Shown here in pieces: positions 33,561 to 42,159 of a stretch of DNA of 64,000 nt. The stretch comes from Cellvibrio polysaccharolyticus (GTDB taxonomy: Bacteria; Pseudomonadota; Gammaproteobacteria; Pseudomonadales; Cellvibrionaceae), in NCBI RefSeq assembly GCF_015182315.1, contig NZ_PRDL01000001.1, forward strand, positions 186,001 through 250,000, read 5' to 3'. Positions within the stretch are counted from its first letter, which is position 1, and each line of letters begins with the position of its first letter. A program made the translations under genes and the position numbers. Below the pieces are notes generated by a model, which was not told the DNA's origin, searched no databases, and saw only the letters and a list, made by a program, of their open reading frames with translations.

Positions 33561-35012
33561 TTATTGCAAACGCTTCACCAGCTCCACGCGGCGGTTGAGT
33601 TTTTTTCCGGCTTCGGTGGTGTTGTTGGACACCGGGGCATAAGGGCCAACGCCTTCGGCTTGCAAGCGTGATGCGGCAATTTTTTGATCATCCACCAGAG
33701 CTTTGACTACCGCCGCGGCGCGGTTTTTTGACAGCGTCTGGTTTAAGGAACCGGAGCCGGTGTCATCGGTATGGCCAACCACATACAATAATAAATCCGG
33801 ATTTTTGCTCAGCAGTTCGCCAATTACTTTCAGGGTTTCCAGCGACTCTTCTTTAATATCCGCTTTGCCGGTATCGAAATAAATGCCGTAAATCAGCGCC
33901 TTGCCATCGGCATCCAATTGTTGTTTCAGGGTGTCGGCGTTGATCGTTACCAGATCAGTTTCCAAGGCTTTGGTGCGCACAATATTTTGTTGTACCAGTG
34001 CATCGCTTTGATAAGCACCCACAAACACCGAAATAAAAACCTCACTACCGGCAATGTCTTTTTTCGCCAGCAGATAATAAGGGTTGCGGTAGTAGTTGTA
34101 CGCATTGTTATTCAAAGAAGCCCTGGCACCCAGTGCCCGAACCTCGGACTCGCTACCGCACTGTGCCAGTGCGCAGGAAGAAAGAATAGTGAAGTCGGCC
34201 GTTTTCAGGGCTTGCTGATAATTCTCAAACGCTTTGAGCGATGAGGTATTGGCAATTTTATAAACGTGTCTTGCCAAATCGCCTTCGGTGGCAATTTCTG
34301 CTTGTGCTGTGTCTTTTGGCGCGGGCAAAAAAGTGAAGCGTTCGTGATCCACAAGGCTGTGCGTTTCGAGTTTTGCGCCAGGGTAGCGGGCAATTAACGG
34401 ATGATCTTTTTCCAGTTCTTTTGCGTTAGCGGTTTCTTGCGGGCGTTGTGCTGCGCTGCCTTCTTTAAAATAATCGCTATTCATGTTTATCAAATCGTTT
34501 TGCAATGCCACTTCGCTAACCACTACCTGCTGCACCGCCACCGAGTCGTTATAACTGCCAATAAACCAGGCTGCGTAGACTTTTCCCTGGGCTTCTTCTT
34601 TTTGCGTTAGCAAATAATAGGGGCTGCGATAATGGTTATACACGCTTTCGGCAATAGCCAGCTTTCCGCCGACGCTATCCGGTTCCTGGCAGTTGTCTTG
34701 TTCGCAGGAAAACACCACCTTAAAACCTGCCGTTTCTGCGGCCTTGCGATAATTTTCATACACCTTCAACGACGATACCGATTTGATTTCCCAGGAGTGC
34801 CGGCTCAAATCGCCCACCACCGCCAGCGATGGCTGATCACCCGTTGCAGGAAAAGTAAAATTTTCGTATTGAATCAGGCTGGAGCGCTTTAATGACGCAT
34901 CCGGGTAGGCGTTAAATAATGAGGTCGCGGTGTTTTTGGCCATTGCCGGCAGCGCAATCAGGCAACCGGCAAGCAGAATGGCAGGCAGACGAAGAAATCG
35001 GGAAGGTGACAT
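33561..35012 (-). CDS. DUF4892-like tandem repeat protein with C-terminal OmpA domain
   Basis: About 483 residues: signal peptide (1-25, ending ALPAMA), two homologous domains of about 170 residues, each with a YP.A.L start (NAYPDASLKRSS and ARYPGAKLETHS), a GDLSRH or GDLARH motif and a two-cysteine loop (SCEQDNC, SCALAQC), then an OmpA peptidoglycan-binding domain (YFDTGKADI, VVGHTDDTGS, NRRVELV). DUF4892-OmpA fusions occur in Pseudomonas and relatives; they are periplasmic or outer-membrane and of unknown role. ATG 35012 is chosen because it gives a normal signal peptide; the frame runs open to 35129. Confidence 0.88.
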   Translation of the reverse strand: MSPSRFLRLPAILLAGCLIALPAMAKNTATSLFNAYPDASLKRSSLIQYENFTFPATGDQPSLAVVGDLSRHSWEIKSVSSLKVYENYRKAAETAGFKVVFSCEQDNCQEPDSVGGKLAIAESVYNHYRSPYYLLTQKEEAQGKVYAAWFIGSYNDSVAVQQVVVSEVALQNDLINMNSDYFKEGSAAQRPQETANAKELEKDHPLIARYPGAKLETHSLVDHERFTFLPAPKDTAQAEIATEGDLARHVYKIANTSSLKAFENYQQALKTADFTILSSCALAQCGSESEVRALGARASLNNNAYNYYRNPYYLLAKKDIAGSEVFISVFVGAYQSDALVQQNIVRTKALETDLVTINADTLKQQLDADGKALIYGIYFDTGKADIKEESLETLKVIGELLSKNPDLLLYVVGHTDDTGSGSLNQTLSKNRAAAVVKALVDDQKIAASRLQAEGVGPYAPVSNNTTEAGKKLNRRVELVKRLQ

Positions 35013-35172
35013 AGGGATCGGGCTCCTTGATAACCGATGGCGTGCGGTTATATTTATCGTTGCCCGAATTGTACACAAAATATGTGACGGATGAACAACG
35101 TCCTGTGAGTTGCGAGTACCGCAGCGCACTGCCCGCCATTATTCAACCTGGTCTTGAGTAACCGGAAATACA

Positions 35173-35670
35173 TTAACCCAGTATCAACGGGTTCAATTGC
35201 CAAACCGAATAATTCAACGCGGTCGCGAAACTGACCCACAATAAATAAGGAATGAGCAGCATGCCGGCCAGCGGTTTAATTCGCCAAAAGGCAATCAGCG
35301 TGGCGAGAATAAGCAGCCACAGCGCAATGATATCTATAAATGCCAGCGCGCCCAGGTGCCAACCGAAAAACAACCAGCTCCACAACGCATTCAGCACCAG
35401 CTGCACGAGAAACAGCGTAAGCGCGGTGCGCGCAAACGCAAAGCCGCCCACGCGCCACACCAGCCAGGCAGCAAAACCCATAACGGCATAAAGCACCGAC
35501 CACACTGGCCCGAAAACCCACGACGGCGGTGCCCAACCTGGCTGCACCAATTGACCGTAAAAATTTTCTGCCTGAACAGAAGCCGCTGCACCAATGGCAG
35601 CGGTAATAAAGCAGATCAACAGCCAACCGACCAGACCGGTAATGCGTTGCGCTTTGGTTAATGAACTCAT
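35173..35670 (-). CDS. tspO: TspO/MBR family membrane protein
   Basis: A 165-residue five-helix protein of normal TspO length. Family features are GWAPPSWVFGPVWSVLYAVM after helix 1, LNALWSWLFFG in helix 3, and the C-terminal PYLLWVSFATALNYSVWQLN, which contains the cholesterol-recognition-like region. Bacterial TspO binds porphyrins and other tetrapyrroles and modulates stress or pigment responses. It lies alone between envelope-protein genes. Confidence 0.95.
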   Translation of the reverse strand: MSSLTKAQRITGLVGWLLICFITAAIGAAASVQAENFYGQLVQPGWAPPSWVFGPVWSVLYAVMGFAAWLVWRVGGFAFARTALTLFLVQLVLNALWSWLFFGWHLGALAFIDIIALWLLILATLIAFWRIKPLAGMLLIPYLLWVSFATALNYSVWQLNPLILG

Positions 35671-35706
35671 GCCGGTCTCCGGGCGTTGTCAGAAAAATTG
35701 CGTTAA

Positions 35707-36339
35707 TTATTTAACGGCTTCACGCTGCCAGCCCTTATCGGTTTTACACAGCCGATACTGACCTTCGAGTGAAACGCCTTTGGAATCGAACAGGCTGATA
35801 GCAATATTTTTGCAATTACCTGCTGCGCCATCAAGTAACACTACGGTGCCATTCACTTTGGAGCCGGGGTTGAACCAGGTAACCGGAACACCGGCTTCGC
35901 CGCTTTCGAGTGCTTGCAAGGCGTGTAACTCAATCAGTTTGATATCGTCATCGCGCAACGCTTGCAACCGTGAATCGGCAACTTGCCATTTACTGGCAGC
36001 ATTTTTACAAATGGTAAAGCCGTAGGTTTCGGCATGTTTTTTCGGTGCAGAAAAATTCAGTAAGGTGCGACGGCATGGCAAGCCGGCTTCGCTATAGCTG
36101 AGCTTGGGTAAAATTTTTACCGTTACTTTGGAATCTGGCGCTTGCCAGCGAACGATTTCCTTGTCCGGTGTGGTTTCAAGAATGTTGGCAATTTCTGCCT
36201 GCAAACTGTCAATGTCCTTGCCCGAAAGGTCGCTCATTAAACTGTCTTTTAAAAAACCGAAATTACTCGCGCTTACGGGCAATGCCAGGCTGCACAAAAC
36301 CGGTAAAAGCCAGCGGCGTAAAGATGCTCGTTTATCCAT
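35707..36339 (-). CDS. Secreted hypothetical protein
   Basis: A 210-residue protein with a signal peptide (1-24, cleavage after LALPVSAS). The mature part has four cysteines in two pairs (PCRRTLLN and TICKNA; GNCKNI and RLCKTD) and two similar halves, each ending in an aromatic or Arg-rich strand. This recalls the small surface-antigen fold seen in 17-kDa antigen-type proteins, but I cannot assign a family with confidence. It is probably periplasmic. No neighbour explains its role. Confidence 0.7.
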   Translation of the reverse strand: MDKRASLRRWLLPVLCSLALPVSASNFGFLKDSLMSDLSGKDIDSLQAEIANILETTPDKEIVRWQAPDSKVTVKILPKLSYSEAGLPCRRTLLNFSAPKKHAETYGFTICKNAASKWQVADSRLQALRDDDIKLIELHALQALESGEAGVPVTWFNPGSKVNGTVVLLDGAAGNCKNIAISLFDSKGVSLEGQYRLCKTDKGWQREAVK

Positions 36340-36419
36340 AACTCACTCTCCAAAAATTACTACCAACTCGAAATACCAATGACAAAAATTGTTTGATCAA
36401 GGTTAGTTTTTAAGCGCTA

Positions 36420-37007
36420 TCAAGGTTTTTTGTGCGACGGTACTTTTTGCAATAACGCATGGGCGGCGGCATTGGCGCCTTTGGTGAGATCCACCTGGTC
36501 TGCACCTGACTCCAGCAATTTGCTCACGCCCCCCTCCCACAATAAGTCATTACTTTTTGTGGCTCGCAAACTGAGTGTTACAACACCGTGTTCCAACATA
36601 TTACCGGTGCCTTGCGGTTCTTCCCAGCCGGTGAAATAAAAATTACCGGCTTCATCCTGTGACCAGTGCGGCCCGTGAGCAGGTTCCTCAATGCCGGGCC
36701 GGGTGACTACCGAAATGCGGTAATCCACAATCAAATCCGCGTTGCTGGTAGCAGCTACATAACCTTTGTCTTTCAAACCGCTTTCTACCGCAGCACGAAA
36801 TTTCGAATCGAATTCATAGGCATTGGCGCCATCGGCAGCCGTTAACGCCGCCGCTTCCCAGCGGTAAGTGTTGAGATTTTTCAATGCGGGGGATGCCGCC
36901 TGAATTTCGTAATAGCGAATGGGCGTGCAAGCAACCAGGGTGAGCAACAGCGCCAATGAAATAAAGCGGCCAGGGGTGCCTTTAACGGCAGAGAAAAGCG
37001 GGAGCAT
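36420..37007 (-). CDS. DUF4136 lipoprotein
   Basis: A 195-residue lipoprotein with a lipobox (LLTLVACTP, Cys27). The mature domain has the DUF4136 pattern: KNLNTYRWE, then FRAAVESGLKDKGYVAA, then ADLIVDYRI, ending with a conserved WEGGVSK segment. Such proteins are small periplasmic or outer-membrane lipoproteins of unknown function. The next gene downstream, the secreted protein at 35.7 kb, is on the same strand 80 bases away. Confidence 0.85.
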   Translation of the reverse strand: MLPLFSAVKGTPGRFISLALLLTLVACTPIRYYEIQAASPALKNLNTYRWEAAALTAADGANAYEFDSKFRAAVESGLKDKGYVAATSNADLIVDYRISVVTRPGIEEPAHGPHWSQDEAGNFYFTGWEEPQGTGNMLEHGVVTLSLRATKSNDLLWEGGVSKLLESGADQVDLTKGANAAAHALLQKVPSHKKP

Positions 37008-37106
37008 AATCCATATTCCATCTGGTGTAGGGTGTTTTGAGTATAGTCAGGCACCCTGAAAATGCGACAGCTCCGCACCGGTTAATCTTTCCTATGCCCA
37101 TTAAAA

Positions 37107-37139
37107 AAGCGACCTGTGCCGCATGAGCACAGGTCGCTT
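37107..37139 (-). terminator. Terminator of the GH5 gene
   Basis: A perfect 13-bp stem (AAGCGACCTGTGC with its complement) with a 7-base loop, followed on the minus strand by CTTTTTTAAT. It lies 28 bases past the GH5 stop. A textbook intrinsic terminator. Confidence 0.92.
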
Positions 37140-37166
37140 GAAGGTGGGAGAAAGATCAATCAACCC

Positions 37167-38408
37167 TTAATTGCAATGAGTAAAGCGATCCGCCCCCGTC
37201 CAGCAAACGCCGGTAATAATGCAATCAGCCAAGTCATTATCAAAGGTGTTGGTGGCGTGGCTGAAAATTCTGAACCAGCCGCCGTCATCCCACACGGCAG
37301 TGGGATAGTGGCGCGATGTGGCTTCGGTGTAATGCATCTCCTGATACCACTTGCGAATATTGTTGCACTGCATGGTTTGCTTTTGCTTCTGCCAACCCAC
37401 ACCCCACTCGCTGACATAAATCGGCATGCCGCCGCCGACACTGCTGGCCCACTCCGAGGCGGTATCAAACGGTTCCTGCAGCATTGCAGCGGTCCAGTTC
37501 ATCGCATGGTTGCCATCTTCCCCGGCAAAATCCCAGGGGCTGTAGTGGTGGAAAGACGCCATCACATAGTCATCTTTGCCGCCACCCACGTCGTCCAGAT
37601 TCGGCCAGGCGCGCGCCAGTTCGTGGGCACCAAACCATTGGTCGCCACCAATAATGATGATCCGCCGGGGATTGGCCGCACGGATTTTGGCATAGGCTTT
37701 ACCGCTCATTAAACGCAGATTTGCCGCCGGCATGGCTGCACCGCCATTGCTCACGCTGGCGTGTGGTTCATTGAGTAACTGGAACATCAAACGGGGGCTG
37801 CGATCGCCCACTATGTCCGTCACATCTGCCCAGATACGCTCCAGCACCGCAGACCGGCTGGCGCTGTTATCTTTCAGGCCATACTCATGATGGGCATTAA
37901 TGACCACATACATACCGTCCAGTGACAGCGCGTAATCAATGGTGGCGATAATTTCTGCCAGGCGCGGGTTATTGCGGTCAACCACACCGGTTAACGGGTT
38001 GGCCAGGCGGTTGCCATCTACCGGCTCGGTCCAGGTGATGGGAATACGAAGGTTGCGAAAGCCTTTGGCATGGTAGGCATCAATTTTTGGTTTTGAATTG
38101 GCAAAGGAAGACGGGTTTTGATCGCCCTCAAAGGTATTGCCCAGGTTAAACCCCGCGCCCATCTCTTCAATGGCCTGGCCCGCCGTTTTCCAGAGTTCAC
38201 CGGTGGATGCCGAACTTTGTGCGGATGAGCTTGCGTAGGAACTGGAGCTGGTAACCGTCGCGCTTTCACTTTGCTGGCTGCTTTGTGCGCTGCTTGATGA
38301 ACTGCTGGTGGCTGCCGAGGGCGGTGTTGATGAACCTCCGCCCGACCCGCCACAAGCGGCCAGGAGCAACGGAAACGCAAACAGCATCAAACCATTTTTT
38401 ATCAACAT
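37167..38408 (-). CDS. GH5 family endoglucanase, lipoprotein with serine-rich linker
   Basis: A 413-residue lipoprotein (lipobox LLLAAC, Cys19) with a low-complexity Ser/Gln/Ala linker at residues 20-70, a hallmark of carbohydrate-active enzymes of Cellvibrio-like bacteria. The catalytic domain starts near 71 with GAGFNLGNTFEG. The acid/base is Glu215 (QLLNEPH) and the nucleophile is Glu335 (YVSEWGVGW); conserved RIPITW and NAHHEYG are present. GH5 enzymes of this kind hydrolyse beta-1,4-glucans or mannans. As a lipoprotein it would act at the cell surface, presumably on oligosaccharides or cellulose. It has no carbohydrate-binding module. Confidence 0.95.
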   Translation of the reverse strand: MLIKNGLMLFAFPLLLAACGGSGGGSSTPPSAATSSSSSSAQSSQQSESATVTSSSSYASSSAQSSASTGELWKTAGQAIEEMGAGFNLGNTFEGDQNPSSFANSKPKIDAYHAKGFRNLRIPITWTEPVDGNRLANPLTGVVDRNNPRLAEIIATIDYALSLDGMYVVINAHHEYGLKDNSASRSAVLERIWADVTDIVGDRSPRLMFQLLNEPHASVSNGGAAMPAANLRLMSGKAYAKIRAANPRRIIIIGGDQWFGAHELARAWPNLDDVGGGKDDYVMASFHHYSPWDFAGEDGNHAMNWTAAMLQEPFDTASEWASSVGGGMPIYVSEWGVGWQKQKQTMQCNNIRKWYQEMHYTEATSRHYPTAVWDDGGWFRIFSHATNTFDNDLADCIITGVCWTGADRFTHCN

Positions 38409-38660
38409 ACTATTCTCCAGAGGTACCCGGTGAGTTATGTGTTATCCGGGAAAATTGCCAGGGGGTACAGTGAGCTTGATGGGTTTTATATCATCCAGGC
38501 ATGCCCGACAACCCATCAGCGTTATGTTCGCTCTGAAGGGTGATTTAGCAATAACGCCACGAAAAAGTAGACCGGATAGCCGTATTTTCTGAAGTTCGCA
38601 CCTGTTCTGTCTCTTGCGGAGTATCATTACCACCTGCACCATCATTGATGAGAACCCAGA

Positions 38661-39587
38661 ATGCCCGACCCCCAAACCGGTTCTGCACCGGTTGCACCGG
38701 CCATGCCCCACGGTAAAGCCTTTAAAGGTTTTTTGCTGGCGCTCGCCGGTTTACTGCTATTTGCCTGTATGGACGCCTCCACCAAATATTTAACCGCGCA
38801 TTACAACGTGCCTTTTGTGGTGGCGATGCGTTATCTCATTCACTGCGGGTTGATGTTGTTATTGCTCGCACCCCGCCATGCCGGAAGTTTGGTAAAAACG
38901 CAGCGCACCGGCCTGGTCGTTTTGCGCGGTGCCACGCTGGTCGTATCGTCATTGTGTGTGGGGCTGGCGTTGCAACGCATGCCGCTGGCAGAAACCACCG
39001 CGATCAACTTTCTTGCGCCCATGCTGGTCATGCTGGTGGCAAGCCCGGTACTGGGTGAACGCATCGGCACCATTGGTTGGCTGGCAGCAGGTGCCGGTTT
39101 TATCGGTGTATTACTTATTGCACGGCCCGGTGGCGGGCTGGATGCGCTCGGCGTTTTGTTTGCCATGGGCGCAGTGGTTTCCAACTGCATTTATCAACTA
39201 TTGTCCCGCATTCTCGCGCGCACCGAAAAAGCCGTTGCCATGTTGTTTTACACGGCGCTGGTCGGCTCTATTGTCTTTGGCTCGCTGTTGCCCTGGTCGT
39301 GGGAAAGCGACACGCCCTCGCAAACGGAGCTGGTGCTGTTTGGCGTGATGGGCTTATCTGCCGCGCTGGGCCACTATCTATTTACCCTCGCCTACCGTTA
39401 CGCCGCCGCTTCGGTGTTATCACCGGTGCTGTATTTGCAACTGCTGTGGGCGGCGTTACTGGGCTGGTTGATTTTCGGCACCCTGCCGGATGCGCTGGCC
39501 ACGGTAGGTATGATTATTATTGCCGCGTCCGGTTTTTTAATGGCATTCAAAATGCGCTGGGGTGGTAAAGCGAAAACGAAAAAATAA
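38661..39587 (+). CDS. EamA/DMT-superfamily transporter
   Basis: A 308-residue inner-membrane protein with ten hydrophobic helices in two EamA repeats, 10-TM DMT type. The first repeat includes ACMDASTKYLTAHYNVPFVV and the RGATLVVSSLCVGLALQRM segment; the second ends with LLWAALLGWLIFGTLPD. Such carriers export amino acids, nucleosides or other metabolites; the substrate is unknown. A 22-base hairpin overlaps its stop codon. Confidence 0.9.
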   Translation: MPDPQTGSAPVAPAMPHGKAFKGFLLALAGLLLFACMDASTKYLTAHYNVPFVVAMRYLIHCGLMLLLLAPRHAGSLVKTQRTGLVVLRGATLVVSSLCVGLALQRMPLAETTAINFLAPMLVMLVASPVLGERIGTIGWLAAGAGFIGVLLIARPGGGLDALGVLFAMGAVVSNCIYQLLSRILARTEKAVAMLFYTALVGSIVFGSLLPWSWESDTPSQTELVLFGVMGLSAALGHYLFTLAYRYAAASVLSPVLYLQLLWAALLGWLIFGTLPDALATVGMIIIAASGFLMAFKMRWGGKAKTKK

Positions 39588-39607
39588 CCAATCAGGTGTG
39601 ATTGGTT
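39586..39607. terminator. Hairpin overlapping the EamA stop codon
   Basis: AACCAATCA and TGATTGGTT form a perfect 9-bp stem with a 4-base loop between two convergent genes (stops at 39587 and 39619). On the minus strand a TTATTTTTT follows it, so it probably ends the DUF202 transcript. Confidence 0.7.
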
Positions 39608-39618
39608 TGTTGTAGCCC

Positions 39619-39990
39619 TCAGCCACGCCAAAACCAGAGCGCGCCGGTCAGCAAAATAGCGAACACGCCGATGGCAACATTCACCAGCAAACCCCAGCGC
39701 GCGTTGTAACCGGGTGGGAACTCGGCAGGTGTTAATGTGGCAAGCACCTGCCGATACTGAAAAGCAGAAAATAGCGAGGTAAACGCACCGAGCAAAATAA
39801 ACGCCAGTCCCAACCAGAAAGTCGCCAGCATTTGTGCGGCATGCATGGCATTCGGCGCAATGCTATCTACCAGCAAACCGGCCCGCTCCACCACAAACCC
39901 GAAGGCAATTAACGACAAGCTGGTACGGTTCCACGCCAGCAAAGTACGCTCGGCCGCAAACAACACTCTCGGATCTTTCAAATCAGACAT
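39619..39990 (-). CDS. DUF202 (YidH-like) membrane protein
   Basis: About 123 residues with three membrane helices. The N-terminal signature RVLFAAERTLLAWNRTSLSLIAFGF is diagnostic of DUF202/YidH (given here by its residues 8-32; only the part AAERTLLAWNRTSL is needed). ATG at 39990 (MSDLKDPRV) fits the family start better than the upstream ATG at 40041. Function unknown. Confidence 0.88.
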   Translation of the reverse strand: MSDLKDPRVLFAAERTLLAWNRTSLSLIAFGFVVERAGLLVDSIAPNAMHAAQMLATFWLGLAFILLGAFTSLFSAFQYRQVLATLTPAEFPPGYNARWGLLVNVAIGVFAILLTGALWFWRG

Positions 39991-40276
39991 ACCCAATCCC
40001 GCACTCACAAGGTTATTCAGCCTGATGGCTAAAGCCATCATAGCGGGTGGGCGGGGAGTAGGGAAATATTGACCCCTTACAGCACTACTTTTAAAACACA
40101 GGGCAATAACGATGGGAGCCCATTAAACAGTCTCTTCAGAAAAACATTGGCATTCAAAATGGCCGCTGCTTTAATGCAGGAATAACGAAGTATGTTGAAT
40201 TCCTACACTTTTATGCGCTTCGTGGCTAAACCTGCCTGCTAATTTCTAAAACTATTGGGTGAATTAAGGAGCTGAT

Positions 40277-41149
40277 ATGCCTGATAACCAACAATTACCG
40301 CTATTTGAATTGGACTCGTCAAATATTCCACCGGTTGCACCAGCGAACGATGCCGCCCCTGATAATACTGAAAGCCCTTTTAGTAAATATATTGTTTATG
40401 TCGATGAAAGTGGCGACCATGGCATGCAAACAGTGGATGAACAATATCCCTTGTTTGTACTGGCTTTCTGTGTTTTTCATAAGCGTCATTACAGCGAGAA
40501 AGTGGTTCCTGCGCTGGAAAAATTTAAATTCAATTACTTTGGTCACGATCAGGTCATCTTGCATGAAAATGAAATTCGCAAGGAGAAAGGCACATTTACC
40601 ATTTTTCGCAGCCGTGAACAAAAACACCAGTTTATCGGTGATTTAACGGACATAATTGAGTACAGCAATTTTATTTTGATCAGTTGCGTGATTGATAAAC
40701 GCTCGCTGCGTAAGCAGGTTGATATGGAATCCAACCCCTACCACATCGCATTGGGTTTTTGCCTGGAGACTTTGTACGAGTTTTTACAGGAAAAGCATCA
40801 ACAAGAGAAAAAGACATTTGTGGTAGTCGAATTCAGAGGCAAGAAAGAAGATGATGACCTTGAATTGGAATTTCGGCGCATTTGCGATGGCAACAATTGT
40901 TTCAATCAACCCTTGCCTTTTGAGGTGTTGTTTTCCGATAAAAAAGCCATGTCATCCGGGCTGCAATTGGCAGATCTGGTCGCCAGGCCGATAGGATTAA
41001 GTGTGCTGCGACCACAACAGGAAAACCGGGCTTTTGAAGTATTAAAACGAAAGTTCTATTGCGATGGTGGCAGAGCCGAAGTAGGGAAAGATTATGAGGG
41101 GTTGGGGTTAAAAATTTACCCTGCTTCAGAAAGCGAAAAGCCCCGATGA
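40277..41149 (+). CDS. DUF3800 domain protein
   Basis: A 290-residue cytoplasmic protein. After a 35-residue acidic, proline-rich leader comes the DUF3800 core with its RNase H-like acidic signature: IVYVDESGDHG (Asp40 region), VVVEFRGKKED in the middle and the C-terminal SSGLQLADLVARPIG. DUF3800 proteins are frequent in mobile and defence regions and are thought to be nucleases, although this is not settled. AAGGAG precedes the ATG. It lies at the left side of the AT-rich island. Confidence 0.88.
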   Translation: MPDNQQLPLFELDSSNIPPVAPANDAAPDNTESPFSKYIVYVDESGDHGMQTVDEQYPLFVLAFCVFHKRHYSEKVVPALEKFKFNYFGHDQVILHENEIRKEKGTFTIFRSREQKHQFIGDLTDIIEYSNFILISCVIDKRSLRKQVDMESNPYHIALGFCLETLYEFLQEKHQQEKKTFVVVEFRGKKEDDDLELEFRRICDGNNCFNQPLPFEVLFSDKKAMSSGLQLADLVARPIGLSVLRPQQENRAFEVLKRKFYCDGGRAEVGKDYEGLGLKIYPASESEKPR

Positions 41150-41242
41150 TACTCACCGAGGCCATAACGCCGACCGGGAACCCCCAATCCATTTGCGTAT
41201 AGTATAGACAACGATGCCGCCTCATATCAACAGCGGGAATGC

Positions 41243-41650
41243 TTACGTTCGATCCGCCGGGTGGTTAACGCCATCCGCAACCGGAATATCTTCAATATGC
41301 ATGGGGTTAATGCCCTCAAGACAAGCAACATTGAACCCGTACTGTGACGGGTTTGAGCGGCGTTGATGGTGTGTGTAAATGCCGCATACCGAACAAAAAT
41401 AATGGCGGGCCATATGGGTATTGAACTGGTACAAGCGCAACACATCCTCGCCTTGTACCACGCGAATACCACTCAACGGCACCGAAGCCACAATTGCCCC
41501 GCGCCGCCGACACAGCGAACAATCGCATCGCCGAATATCCACCAGCCCATCCGGCAAATCCAGTTCAAGCACTACCGCTCCGCAATGACAACCGGCACGG
41601 TGTTTGGGTTGAATGGCGGCGCCATTTACCGATTTCAAATCAAGGCTCAT
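41243..41650 (-). CDS. GFA family protein (glutathione-dependent formaldehyde-activating-like)
   Basis: About 135 residues with the GFA zinc-site cysteines: GCHCGAVV, then RRCDCSLCRRRGA and FCSVCGIYTHH. Members include glutathione-dependent formaldehyde-activating enzyme, but most are uncharacterised zinc proteins. ATG at 41650 has AGGAAC upstream and gives MSLDLKSVNG; an upstream in-frame ATG at 41698 is less likely. Confidence 0.92.
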   Translation of the reverse strand: MSLDLKSVNGAAIQPKHRAGCHCGAVVLELDLPDGLVDIRRCDCSLCRRRGAIVASVPLSGIRVVQGEDVLRLYQFNTHMARHYFCSVCGIYTHHQRRSNPSQYGFNVACLEGINPMHIEDIPVADGVNHPADRT

Positions 41651-41698
41651 AAAGGTTCCTTTGTGTTGAATAAGTATCTTAAAAACGAGGCGAATCAA

Positions 41699-42159
41699 TT
41701 GGTAATGAATAGATGGCGTGTAATGTGTGTAATATTATCTTAAAGGGATAACCAGAGAAAAATTTATAACTAATTGATATCAAGAACTCATCAGGTGCTA
41801 TGGCGCATAAATATCCCTTGGGATTTAATGAGTAGAAATTCAATAAAGCAGCTGGCTTTAATGTATGGCAGAAGGAACGGTAAAGCGCATGTTCAGAAAT
41901 ATATTTACCTCGCAGCTCAAGTTCATAGCCTTCCCAATAAAAAATATTTTCTATGAAAGTATTTAAAAGTTTTAATTTCTGCTTTGTGCCCAAAGCGGAC
42001 ACGTGCGCGAGATAACGAGGGCGCCACTACATCTCCTCCATTGACTATGTTTTGAATAGTCATACTTAAAAAAATAGCGTCTTTGTGCATCTTCAAAATT
42101 AAAAATCGAGATGAACTTTGGTTCTTATTAATGAATTCTTATAGAAGAGAAATTGAAGC
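41699..42159. other. AT-rich gap upstream of the ATPase gene
   Basis: No convincing gene. A minus-strand frame (41679-42002) begins MSALGTKQ, a spurious peptide generated by the palindromic repeat at 41978-41999. The rest is AT-rich and holds the promoter of the ATPase gene. Confidence 0.5.
41978..41999. repeat. Short palindromic repeat, copy 1 (left of the ATPase gene)
   Basis: TCTGCTTT-N6-AAAGCGGA, related to the 24-base palindrome at 47027-47050 and the half-copy at 46163-46177. Similar palindromes with GTCCGCTTT arms are scattered between genes in many proteobacteria, in my recollection. Confidence 0.55.

Noticed and set aside
41679..42002. 107-codon minus-strand frame starting MSALGTKQ
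   Set aside because: Its start is created by a dispersed palindrome, the body has no recognisable domain, and it overlaps the GFA gene leader.
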